Both the position numbers and the translations under genes were made by a program. 47,026 nt of DNA from a virus. Below, piece after piece: positions 1 through 8,816 of this stretch. Position 1 is the stretch's first letter; the number at the start of each line of letters is the position of its first letter. Where the stretch lies: the IMG/VR virus record IMGVR_UViG_3300021957_000066, positions 1 through 47,026 of that record. The stretch is one strand, 5' to 3'. Below the pieces are notes generated by a model. It was not told the origin of the DNA, did not search any database, and worked only from the letters and a program-made list of their open reading frames with translations.

Positions 1-3000
1 GCAGCCAGAAAGTCGATGATTGAAGATTTCAGAGCATTTGAAAAAAAATATGGTTCTCCATATTCTCATAAATCTAAGTTTAGACTTGATCCAGAATACC
101 CACTTGTCCTTTCTCTTCAGAGACAGAACATGATAAAAAATAATGGTAAAACTCCTGTTTATGAATATATCGATTCAGGTTTACTAAAAGGTCGTACTAG
201 TTGGCCGACAAAAACAGATCCAGACAAAGCAAAGGACTTGCAGGACGCAAAAGTCATATCAATGGCATACAAAGGTGGTATTGATATTGACTATATGGCA
301 AAAATGCTTGACTCAGAGCCAAAGGCTATTAGAAACGAACTTTTAGAAAGTGGAATGGCTTTTGAGGATCCGGTAAGTGGATTGACTGTTGAGAGATCTG
401 AGTATCTTTCGGGGCATGTGTCTAAAAAATTAAAGGAAGCAGAGAAAGAAAACTCTGATGGTAAATACAAGAATAATATAGATTCTTTATCAGAAGTTCT
501 TCCCGAAAGGCTGAAGATTGACAGTATTCGATTCAATATAAATTCTAGCTTTATTCCAACAAAATTGCATACTCAATTTATGAAAAAAGAGATAGGTGGT
601 TACGGCATCGACATCACCTATAGACCGACAACAAATACGTGGAAAGTCGAAGGTAGTTTTACAGAAGATCCTCGATACTCTACAAAAGACGTGAAGATCA
701 AAAGAGTTATAGAGCATGCGGTTTCTGGAAAGACGATACTTGTTCATGATAAAATTGAGAACCCTGATGGTTCAACTTCAAGACCAGTAAATAAAGAAAA
801 GTCAATGCAAGCAGCTGCGAAAGTGGAAGCACTTAAGTCTAAGTTCATTGAGGTCGTTAAAGCCAATACTGCTGCTCGTCAACTTGTGGAAGATTCATTT
901 AACGACACATTTAACGGCCATGCTCCTCGTGAATACTCTTCAGAAGGTCCAGACATATTCCCTGGTGCAGCCACAGAGGGAATGAAACTTCGTAGCTATC
1001 AGAAGAGAGCTGTCAACCGTGCTGTTCATCAACCTGCTCTTTTAGCTCATGCTGTTGGTTCGGGAAAAACATTGGAAATGATGACAATCGCCATGGAAAA
1101 AAGGAGACTTGGTATCGCTCGTAAAAACATGATCGTTGTTCAAAACTCAACAATTGGTCAATTTGCAGCTTCCTTTAAAGGTCAGTATCCCAATGCAGCG
1201 TTGTTAGCTCCACTAGACTCCAAAGATTTTTCTGGAGATAATCGGAAGATTTTTCTTTCCCGTATAGCAACGAGCGAGTGGGACGCAATCATTATTCCAC
1301 AGAGTTTCTTCAATAGTTTGGCAGATAATCCGGATACAATCACAGCTTTTTATGATGAAAAGATAGATGCCTTGCAGGAGATCTCTGACGAGTTGGCACG
1401 TTCTGGTGAAAATCAATCTGCTAGAACCATGGCAAACAAAATAGAAAAGCTCAGAGATAAAAAGGAATCTGATCTTAATCAGGCAAATAAAGACGGAGTT
1501 CTTCACTTTGGACAACTTGGAGTTGATTCATTAATTATAGATGAAGCTCATGAGTATAAGAAGGTTGGTCTTGAAACTCAGCTTAATAATATCAAAGGAC
1601 TTGATGTTACGTCAGGAGCTTGGGCCAGTTCTGCTTATATGAAGACTCGTTTTATTCATGAAGCCAGTGGTGGAAAAAATGTTATTCTTGCTACAGGAAC
1701 ACCAATAACTAATACATTGGCTGAAGCATACACTATGATCAGGCTAACGAATGAATCTCTTCTAAAAGAATATGGCATTACGAATTTTGACCAGTTCGCC
1801 TCAGCTTTTACTGATACAAACACAGAGCCAGAGCTTTCATCTCAAAACACGATTCGTATGGTCACTCGTATGCGAGCTTTTGTTAATCAGCCACAATTGA
1901 TAAGAATGTTTCGTCAAGTGGCTGATGTACTGACGGGTGCAACTCTTTCACAGCATGGAAGTGTAAATAAGCCAAATATTATTGGCGGTGGACCGACATC
2001 TATAGTAATTCCCATAGATCCATGGACACAAGATGTCATGGACCATATCAGAAAAGTCGTCAGGAATTTTGAAAACATGTCACCTAAAGAGAAAAGGGAC
2101 AACTCCCACATTCCTTTAGTAATGAGTAATCTTGCTGCCAAGGCTTCACTTGATCCTAGAAGTGTAGCGGGAGATCCTAGTTTACCTTCCCAGTTTGATG
2201 AAGGTCCAGACGTTGAGGACGGAAAACTCAATCGAGCTGTCAAGGATATGCTAGAAATTTATGAGCAGAGCAGTGATGATAAAGGTACACAGATGATGTT
2301 CTCGGACATGTACTATAATCGTCATAATGATTTCAATGTTTTTCATGAAGTAAAAAAGAAGTTGATTGAAGGTGGAGTACCAGAAAGTGAAATTTCTATT
2401 GTTACCGAAGTAAAAAAAGCTCAACTTGAGTCCGTGTTCACCAAAGTAAATAATGGTAGTATTCGCTTCCTTCTTGGTACAACTCGTAAAATGGGCGTTG
2501 GTGTCAATGCTCAAGAAAGAATGAAAGCATTGCACCATTTAGATGCGCCTTGGATGCCTATGGAGCTAGAACAGCGAAATGGTAGAATTCTTCGAGATGG
2601 GAATATTTTTGGTCTTAGTCAAGGTGGCGGTGTTTATATTCGCCAATATGGAGTAGAGAAGACTCTCGATGCTATGCGCTTCCAGAGACTAGCAATGAAG
2701 CAGCGTTTTATTGATGATGTCCTAGAAGGTAAGGTAAATGACGTTGCTGTGGAGAATGACGACAGTAGTAGCTTTGTTTTATCGGCAGAGCAAATGGCAG
2801 CAGCTTTTTCTGGTAATCCGGCAGTAATGGAAGTCTTCAAGCTTCAACACGATATTGAAAGGATCGAGATTGAGCGAAAGTCATACAACTCTCAGTTATC
2901 TGAAACCAGAGAAAGTAATGATAGAGTAAAATCTGACATTACCCTCATGGAAAAAAAGCTTTCAAAAATGAGAGATCAAGAAGCAGGTATAGATAAAGAG

Positions 3001-6000
3001 AGATTATTGCTTGAGGATGAGAAAGTAGAGTTATCTATCAATGGCAATAACTTAAACAATAACAATAAAAAAGTTAAAGCTGCAACAAAAGCTATAGATG
3101 CCAGGCTAAAAGAAATTATAGCCAGAACCTACGATAATGCACAATACGCCAATACAAGTTGGATAAAGCATGAGCTTCCTGCAAAGGGCTTCAAGCTTAA
3201 TGGCATGGAAGTATTATTAACTGGTCATGCTCGACTATCTCCTGACGGAAAGCCTACAGGAGAAACCTCTGTAAATTACAAGATTGACTCAGATTTCAAT
3301 ATTTCTGGAAATGTTACCACTGGTGCAGGATTCCTGACAAGCTTGAAGTCGCAGCTAGAAGTTAAGCAAGAATTATTAAAGGCTGAAGGAAGCATTGCTA
3401 GATCTAAGAAAAAACTTTCTGCCGGAGAGGATTTCTTAAAATCAGAATTCTCAAAAGAAGCTGAGTTGGCTGAAAAGTATGAAAGACTTGACGAGTTATC
3501 TGAAGATCTTGAGGCTACTGCTGAAGATCAACTTGATGAGAGCGATGCTGTCATAGAAGAACCAACGACCACAAAAAAAGATGATGTGCCTAATCTTAAG
3601 CATTCTGGTAAAAGAAGCTTAAAAAAAGTATTTAGTCGAGTTGAGTCTGCCAATGATACATTCAATCAAGATCAGGTTTTATTTAGATCTGAAGGCTCTT
3701 ACTCTTCTCTTAGTGGTCGTGATAAAGCCAAAGCTCGGCAAATCGTTCAAAAGATGACTGGTACAGCTAATGTCGAATTTGCCAAAAAACTTTTCAACTC
3801 TGAAGGAAAAGAGGTTTTCGGTAAATATTCAAATGAGTTGATTCAAATATCTGAAGGAAAAGGAGACTTTGACAATACAGCTCGACATGAAGCCATGCAC
3901 CAAGTTTATGATAAACTCCTTACTTCTGCTGAAAAGAAAGTTTTTGATGAAGCAACAAAGCGTCTTGAACTAACTCATGAAGAAGCGATCGAGAAAGTAA
4001 ACGAATTTGCCAATACTCAAAAAGGAATCACTGGAATGCTACGAGCAATGGCAAAGAGAATGATTCGCAGACTAAAAAAGATTTTTGGAGCAGACAATCT
4101 AATTGACAAGATGAATGACATTTATGATCGTACTTTGTCTGGAGAATTAGCGAGCAGAGGTGAGACTGGAGCTTCAAACTATGGATGGGACAGTAATAGA
4201 TCATCTTTATACCGGGACAAGGTTCTTGGAGATACTACCAATAGGCAAGGAATTTCCGGTAAGACTAGATCCAAAAGAAAATTTTCTGACTTCATGGAAA
4301 ACCTTTACAAATATGTTCCTTTGGATAAGCTTCAAAACTGGGACTCCTCAAACAAGGATATTAGTTGGTTCAAATCTCACTTTATGACTCCATTCTGGCA
4401 AGCAAAGAAAGGCGGTAAAATAAAACAAGCTGTCGATGTTGCCACACAAAAAGATGAAGCCAGAATGCATATGATGATTGAATTAATGGAGGGAACTAGC
4501 AGTTACTCTTCTTTAAACGACATCGAGAGAGATCGTGTAGGAAAACTAATACTTGAAGGCGGAGCTCAAGAGAAGGAGTTCTCAGCGGGTGATCCTGAGT
4601 ATGATGCTTTAAGTGCATCTGAAAGATCGGGCTACTTGGCGATTCGTGAGGTTTACAATAAAGTTCGTGATAAGAAAGTTGCGGAGATGGAGGCTGATCT
4701 TGATATTATGAAAGGAGCTTTGAAGGTTGCTCAGGATAATCAAAAGGCTAAAACAGAACGAGAAGGCGAGTTGACTGAAGACTTCTTAGATGATTCTCTG
4801 ATTCCTGATTCGGCTATTGATGGTCCATCTGATATTGAAGCTAAGTTTGAAATAATAAAGCAGGATATAAAGGATCTTGAAGGAGCTATAAAAGGTCTAA
4901 AAGAGGAGAAAGGATATTTTTCTCGCATAAGAGATAATGGCAGACACTTACTCTACCACAAAGGCGTGAATGCAAAAACTGGAGATCCGCAGCTTTATCG
5001 AGTGGCTTTTGAAGATAGCGCTCGTGGTAGAAAAGAAATGGAAGCTCATTGGCAGAGAGAGTTGGCTGACGGTGCAGTTAGTTATTTCAGTACGCCACAA
5101 GGACAATTCAAGAAAGCCATGGTAAGTACTCAGGGAATGTCCGAAGTTATCGGGGCACAGATCCGTGAAAAATTTGACAAAAATTGGCGTGGTGCGGATA
5201 TTTCTGGACTTTATGGTGTGGATGCCGAGCTTGCTACAAGGTGGCAGGAAACGACTAGCAACATGACTCCTGATCCATCAAACATATCAAGTATTGAAGT
5301 CACCAGAGAACTTGTTGAAGATTTTTATGCTGATGGTCTTAATGAAGCCAAGACAGTCGGACTCATGCAAGAGTACTTTGGAGTCAATAGTGCTTCTGAA
5401 TTAGGTTTAGATAAGGAAGTTTTGCAGAAAATATTCTTCACTCGTGGACATCGTAAACATGAAATAGCCAGAGTCAAGAATCAAGAGGGAGAGCGAATTT
5501 ACGTATCAGGTTATAGTGAAGATATTGGTGAAGTCACAGCACAATATGCTCAGAGCTTCGTCAATTCCTCTGTGAAAGCTGAAGCAGCTCAGAGATACTA
5601 CAAAGTTGTCTCAACTCTGGATCCGCAAAATAAACCAAACGAATATTCAACGGTATTGGATTTTGTTCGAGAAGAGCTACGTCAAAAAGGAAAAGCAGAC
5701 GAAGTTTCTGGAAGAGTAGCTAATGCCATATTTGGCTTTTACATGGCAGGAAGAGTGAGTTCTGCTGCTGTCAACTTAACTCAGAACTATATGATCGGCA
5801 TACCGACTCTTATGGAGTACTTGACAAAAGCAGGAAAAAAAGTTAACCCTGGCACTTATCTAAAAATGCTTGCAAGTACAGCCAAGGCACAGAAAGATTC
5901 AGCTTTATTCCGAGTCGGTAAGAGAGCTACTTTATCTAATGATGAGTTTGTTTTTCTTCGTCCTATTCTCAATGAGGCCATGGAAGCTGCTAAAGTCAAA

Positions 6001-7266
6001 GAAGCTGCCGATGAACTGAAGACTTCTGCTAGAACAAAGAATCGTGCTGAGAAAGGTTGGGACAAGATCAAAGAGTATGCAATAAAGCCTTTTGAAGAGT
6101 CAGAATTAAATAACAGAATTGCAGCTGCTCTTTTGTTTTATCGAGAGACTAAGAAAGCAGGAGTTGATGAAAAATCTATTTTAGCTGACTACAAGGATTT
6201 TGTTAAATCAGCTCACTTTGAGTATAAAGGTTGGAATAGAATGAGAATCATGAAGGATAAGCCTATAGCCAAGGCTGTTCTAGCTCCGATGTTTCACCTT
6301 GCGACATATGGCACAGAGTATACTCAGGCAATCGCAACAAGAATGTGGCCCGCGATTGTGGCAGCTGCTCGTGGTGATGTAAGGCTAGCTGCCGGAATGA
6401 TACCTTTCTTAGCTCCTGTATTTGCCTCAGCCTTACTTTTACGTGGTATGGCGGGCGAAGATGAGCTTGAAGAAGTTTATTTACGGGTAATGGGCCGAAG
6501 TATGAAGAAAGATATTGAAGGTACTTTCGGTAAATTTGCCAGTGATACATTCCAGAGAGGTGTGGTTGGTGCAATGGGACTTGATCTCTCAGGATCTCTA
6601 GCAGCTCAAATGCCTCCACAGATCGCAGCTCCACTGATGCTCGTTGGTCTTAAGGACTTTTCTGACACTCCACTATCTGGACTGTCCAAGAATCTCCTAA
6701 ACATTGGCTTTGGAGATAAGGAAGGAGTTTTTAATCGTGTGGTTGATGCAATGCCTCTAGCTATTAAATCGGCAGTCCAAGGATCTAAAGAGTTTACAGA
6801 GGGATATACAACTTATTCTGGTAAACCTATACATGTCGGTGGTGTTCAGCAAAAACTATCTGGCATTGGACTGGCAATGAAATTCCTTGGATTTAATCCT
6901 TCTGAAAGAGCTTCATTTAAAAATGATCGATGGACTGGTAGAAAGTTCAAAGAAAAGTGGACTTCCAAGAAACAAGATGTTGTTGATAGGCTGATCGTGG
7001 CTTTCAAAGAGGGAGATGCCAGTACGGTGAAAAACTTATCATCCACAATTGAAAACATGAATGATGAGATCATTAACCTCAATGAATTGTACCAAGATGA
7101 GAATTACAAAATTTCTCCTATAAAAAATTCTTACATCAAAGGTAGATCAAAGCCAGAGGGCGGAGAATCAGCGGTAACTACTGATTTGATAGTCGATCCT
7201 CCCACAGATAAGAAGAAATCAAAAAGTAGAAGATCGAGAAGAAGCAGGAGAGAACGATCAAGATAA
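1..7266 (+). CDS. Large polyvalent phage protein (DarB-like helicase with HExxH and LPD38-like regions), 5' end outside window
   Basis: The frame is open at base 1. The first ATG is at 16 and gives 2416 residues. The N-terminus (FRAFEKKYGSPYS... then DPEYPLVL) resembles the segment that follows the N6-adenine methylase domain in DarB-like antirestriction proteins, so the true start and a methylase probably lie upstream (inference). Numbering from the ATG, an SF2/SNF2 helicase spans about 315-940: motif I AVGSGKT at 346-352, DEAH at 509-512, LATGTP at 558-563, QRNGRILRDG from 853. A coiled coil covers about 945-1060. A zinc-protease-like HEAMH lies at 1291-1295. From about 1900 an alpha-helical, partly hydrophobic region looks like LPD38, and a very basic Arg/Ser tail ends the protein. 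Known relatives are virion proteins delivered with the DNA to block restriction or process incoming DNA. Helicase call is firm; protease and LPD38 calls rest on short motifs and composition. Confidence 0.85.
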   Translation, partial: AARKSMIEDFRAFEKKYGSPYSHKSKFRLDPEYPLVLSLQRQNMIKNNGKTPVYEYIDSGLLKGRTSWPTKTDPDKAKDLQDAKVISMAYKGGIDIDYMAKMLDSEPKAIRNELLESGMAFEDPVSGLTVERSEYLSGHVSKKLKEAEKENSDGKYKNNIDSLSEVLPERLKIDSIRFNINSSFIPTKLHTQFMKKEIGGYGIDITYRPTTNTWKVEGSFTEDPRYSTKDVKIKRVIEHAVSGKTILVHDKIENPDGSTSRPVNKEKSMQAAAKVEALKSKFIEVVKANTAARQLVEDSFNDTFNGHAPREYSSEGPDIFPGAATEGMKLRSYQKRAVNRAVHQPALLAHAVGSGKTLEMMTIAMEKRRLGIARKNMIVVQNSTIGQFAASFKGQYPNAALLAPLDSKDFSGDNRKIFLSRIATSEWDAIIIPQSFFNSLADNPDTITAFYDEKIDALQEISDELARSGENQSARTMANKIEKLRDKKESDLNQANKDGVLHFGQLGVDSLIIDEAHEYKKVGLETQLNNIKGLDVTSGAWASSAYMKTRFIHEASGGKNVILATGTPITNTLAEAYTMIRLTNESLLKEYGITNFDQFASAFTDTNTEPELSSQNTIRMVTRMRAFVNQPQLIRMFRQVADVLTGATLSQHGSVNKPNIIGGGPTSIVIPIDPWTQDVMDHIRKVVRNFENMSPKEKRDNSHIPLVMSNLAAKASLDPRSVAGDPSLPSQFDEGPDVEDGKLNRAVKDMLEIYEQSSDDKGTQMMFSDMYYNRHNDFNVFHEVKKKLIEGGVPESEISIVTEVKKAQLESVFTKVNNGSIRFLLGTTRKMGVGVNAQERMKALHHLDAPWMPMELEQRNGRILRDGNIFGLSQGGGVYIRQYGVEKTLDAMRFQRLAMKQRFIDDVLEGKVNDVAVENDDSSSFVLSAEQMAAAFSGNPAVMEVFKLQHDIERIEIERKSYNSQLSETRESNDRVKSDITLMEKKLSKMRDQEAGIDKERLLLEDEKVELSINGNNLNNNNKKVKAATKAIDARLKEIIARTYDNAQYANTSWIKHELPAKGFKLNGMEVLLTGHARLSPDGKPTGETSVNYKIDSDFNISGNVTTGAGFLTSLKSQLEVKQELLKAEGSIARSKKKLSAGEDFLKSEFSKEAELAEKYERLDELSEDLEATAEDQLDESDAVIEEPTTTKKDDVPNLKHSGKRSLKKVFSRVESANDTFNQDQVLFRSEGSYSSLSGRDKAKARQIVQKMTGTANVEFAKKLFNSEGKEVFGKYSNELIQISEGKGDFDNTARHEAMHQVYDKLLTSAEKKVFDEATKRLELTHEEAIEKVNEFANTQKGITGMLRAMAKRMIRRLKKIFGADNLIDKMNDIYDRTLSGELASRGETGASNYGWDSNRSSLYRDKVLGDTTNRQGISGKTRSKRKFSDFMENLYKYVPLDKLQNWDSSNKDISWFKSHFMTPFWQAKKGGKIKQAVDVATQKDEARMHMMIELMEGTSSYSSLNDIERDRVGKLILEGGAQEKEFSAGDPEYDALSASERSGYLAIREVYNKVRDKKVAEMEADLDIMKGALKVAQDNQKAKTEREGELTEDFLDDSLIPDSAIDGPSDIEAKFEIIKQDIKDLEGAIKGLKEEKGYFSRIRDNGRHLLYHKGVNAKTGDPQLYRVAFEDSARGRKEMEAHWQRELADGAVSYFSTPQGQFKKAMVSTQGMSEVIGAQIREKFDKNWRGADISGLYGVDAELATRWQETTSNMTPDPSNISSIEVTRELVEDFYADGLNEAKTVGLMQEYFGVNSASELGLDKEVLQKIFFTRGHRKHEIARVKNQEGERIYVSGYSEDIGEVTAQYAQSFVNSSVKAEAAQRYYKVVSTLDPQNKPNEYSTVLDFVREELRQKGKADEVSGRVANAIFGFYMAGRVSSAAVNLTQNYMIGIPTLMEYLTKAGKKVNPGTYLKMLASTAKAQKDSALFRVGKRATLSNDEFVFLRPILNEAMEAAKVKEAADELKTSARTKNRAEKGWDKIKEYAIKPFEESELNNRIAAALLFYRETKKAGVDEKSILADYKDFVKSAHFEYKGWNRMRIMKDKPIAKAVLAPMFHLATYGTEYTQAIATRMWPAIVAAARGDVRLAAGMIPFLAPVFASALLLRGMAGEDELEEVYLRVMGRSMKKDIEGTFGKFASDTFQRGVVGAMGLDLSGSLAAQMPPQIAAPLMLVGLKDFSDTPLSGLSKNLLNIGFGDKEGVFNRVVDAMPLAIKSAVQGSKEFTEGYTTYSGKPIHVGGVQQKLSGIGLAMKFLGFNPSERASFKNDRWTGRKFKEKWTSKKQDVVDRLIVAFKEGDASTVKNLSSTIENMNDEIINLNELYQDENYKISPIKNSYIKGRSKPEGGESAVTTDLIVDPPTDKKKSKSRRSRRSRRERSR

Positions 7267-7342
7267 TTTCATAAGTATATAGAAAATCAATGATAGTTAT
7301 GTTATATATTAATATAATCAATGATGATTAAGAGAGGACGCT

Positions 7343-7843
7343 ATGCTTGAAGTTTTCGAAGATAATACTTTTGAGGAAAAAGGTGTTGCAGTTAGGCCAT
7401 GTATAAAGCCTATCTATGACAGCGACCAAGAGTTCTATCTCAGCGAAGACTACTACCTGTGCTTCTCTCTTGACAATGACTTCTATTGTGAAATAGAAAT
7501 ATTTATTCCTGCATTCTTTATTTTTAATGGTGCATCTATCCCTCGTTTCTTCTGGAGGATGATCGGCTTTCCGTTGTCTCCACGATTCATAATTGCTTCT
7601 TTGATCCATGATGCCTTGTTTGGCAAGATCCATGGGCGGGTGAAGGTATGGGTGGATGGTCACGAATTAAAGAATCATCAAACGAATGGTTTTTTCAACC
7701 AGTCAACCACAGACTCGATCTTCAAAGGAATTTTAATCGCAGAGCAAAACTGTGGATGGAAGGTCCGTATGATGCACAGAGCTGTCCGGCTTGGTGGAAG
7801 ATTCGCTTTCCGTAAATCAGAAAACAAATTTTACCAAGGATAG
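7343..7843 (+). CDS. DUF1353 family phage protein
   Basis: This 166-residue protein contains the pattern NGASIPRFFW followed by ASLIHDALF. That is the recognisable core of DUF1353, a family of small phage proteins often encoded among late or lysis-proximal genes; its function is unknown. A clear ribosome site (gagagga) precedes the ATG. It is the first gene after the polyvalent protein and is followed 3 bases later by a membrane protein, so it is likely in the same late operon. The conserved His-Asp in IHDA suggests a metal site, but that is inference. Confidence 0.7.
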   Translation: MLEVFEDNTFEEKGVAVRPCIKPIYDSDQEFYLSEDYYLCFSLDNDFYCEIEIFIPAFFIFNGASIPRFFWRMIGFPLSPRFIIASLIHDALFGKIHGRVKVWVDGHELKNHQTNGFFNQSTTDSIFKGILIAEQNCGWKVRMMHRAVRLGGRFAFRKSENKFYQG

Positions 7844-7846
7844 ACG

Positions 7847-8212
7847 ATGCCCCCTAAAGAGACTGCCACAGAAACAACCGTTAGAAAAGCCACTTCATAT
7901 ATTCAATTACTCATAGCAGTTGCTGCGATTGCAGGTTTTATCGGTAAGATCTGGTGGGACGTAGAAGTCAGGAAAGATACAGATACAGCTCATCAAAAAC
8001 AAATCGCTGAACTAGAACGAGGGTTTAATGGCTTAAAAGAAAAAGCCGAAAGCGACAAAGAAAAAATTGATGAAAAATTTGGCAAAATCTCTGAAACAGT
8101 CGCAGTTGTCAAGGTCATCATAAATAACATAGAAGGTCAGAATCTACGCTTAATTGAAAAGCAAGACAAGATCTACGACATGCTCTATGATCGAATAAAG
8201 GTGAAGCCATGA
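7847..8212 (+). CDS. Small membrane-anchored coiled-coil protein
   Basis: The product is 121 residues. A single hydrophobic segment (about residues 18-37, QLLIAVAAIAGFIG) follows a short polar N-terminus. After it comes a long charged helix with heptad-like spacing (about 50-115). This layout resembles phage inner-membrane proteins near lysis genes, such as holin-like or i-spanin-like proteins, but no family signature is visible. A ribosome site (aagga) precedes ATG 7847, and the stop overlaps the next ATG as ATGA, so the two genes are translationally coupled. A lysis role is a guess from size, topology and position near a lipoprotein gene. Confidence 0.6.
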   Translation: MPPKETATETTVRKATSYIQLLIAVAAIAGFIGKIWWDVEVRKDTDTAHQKQIAELERGFNGLKEKAESDKEKIDEKFGKISETVAVVKVIINNIEGQNLRLIEKQDKIYDMLYDRIKVKP

Positions 8213-8622
8213 ATAGATTCAAGACAGGTGAAGACAAAACGATCAATTTAACTATTGATGTTCCGGCAGGGGATGACATCTCGAACTATACTCAGATAGT
8301 TGTTACTCTTTATTACTTGAAAAATGGCAAGCCTCAAAAATTTTCCCGATTCGCTTTAGATGTCGATGCAGGTGGACTTCCTTCTGGAATCACATTTAAT
8401 TCACTTTCTTTAGCTGCCAATATTGCTACATGCATTTTACCTGCCACAGATACTGATACTCTCGACTTTGAAGACAATGATGAAATTCCTATATATGCAG
8501 AAGTTGATCTTGGTTTAGTGGCTGATACGGGATCTAAAGCAAAAGCTTATCCTGAGAATTGTCCAGGCGAAGCGATCTCCATAGGTGTCATGACTAAATC
8601 TATTACTGAGGGGTGGGCGTGA
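8209..8622 (+). CDS. Hypothetical late protein, possible baseplate/fibre-associated beta protein
   Basis: The product has 137 residues, is soluble and beta-rich in composition, and has no signal peptide or membrane segment. It begins NRFKTGEDKTINLTIDVP and is rich in Thr, Asp and small residues, as is common in phage structural accessory proteins. It overlaps the previous gene as ATGA and the next gene starts in its stop codon, so it is part of a tightly coupled group leading to the fibre-like gene. No family recognised. Confidence 0.6.
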   Translation: MNRFKTGEDKTINLTIDVPAGDDISNYTQIVVTLYYLKNGKPQKFSRFALDVDAGGLPSGITFNSLSLAANIATCILPATDTDTLDFEDNDEIPIYAEVDLGLVADTGSKAKAYPENCPGEAISIGVMTKSITEGWA

Positions 8623-8816
8623 ACCTTAGAGTAATAGAAACAACAGACAATCAATATTTAGGCGCAGTTGTGCCTGTACCTTATGCAGATCTAGCAGGTG
8701 TTGATATTCCAATGGGTGTAGACATTATTTTTTCAATCGTTCACTATGAAGATTTAGGAAACGGCAAGCACAAATATTCAAATGCTCATTATGTTGCAAT
8801 CTGCGAGGAGGTCTAA
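8619..8816 (+). CDS. Small hypothetical late protein
   Basis: This 65-residue protein starts at GTG 8619. I chose that codon because it overlaps the upstream stop (GTGA) and has GAGG a few bases upstream; an in-frame GTG at 8613 is the alternative. It begins MNLRVIETTDNQYLGAVV and is predicted soluble. The stop codon directly abuts the ATG of the fibre-like gene and a GAGGAGG ribosome site sits inside its last codons. The context suggests a chaperone or accessory of the following fibre gene, without direct evidence. Confidence 0.6.
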   Translation: MNLRVIETTDNQYLGAVVPVPYADLAGVDIPMGVDIIFSIVHYEDLGNGKHKYSNAHYVAICEEV

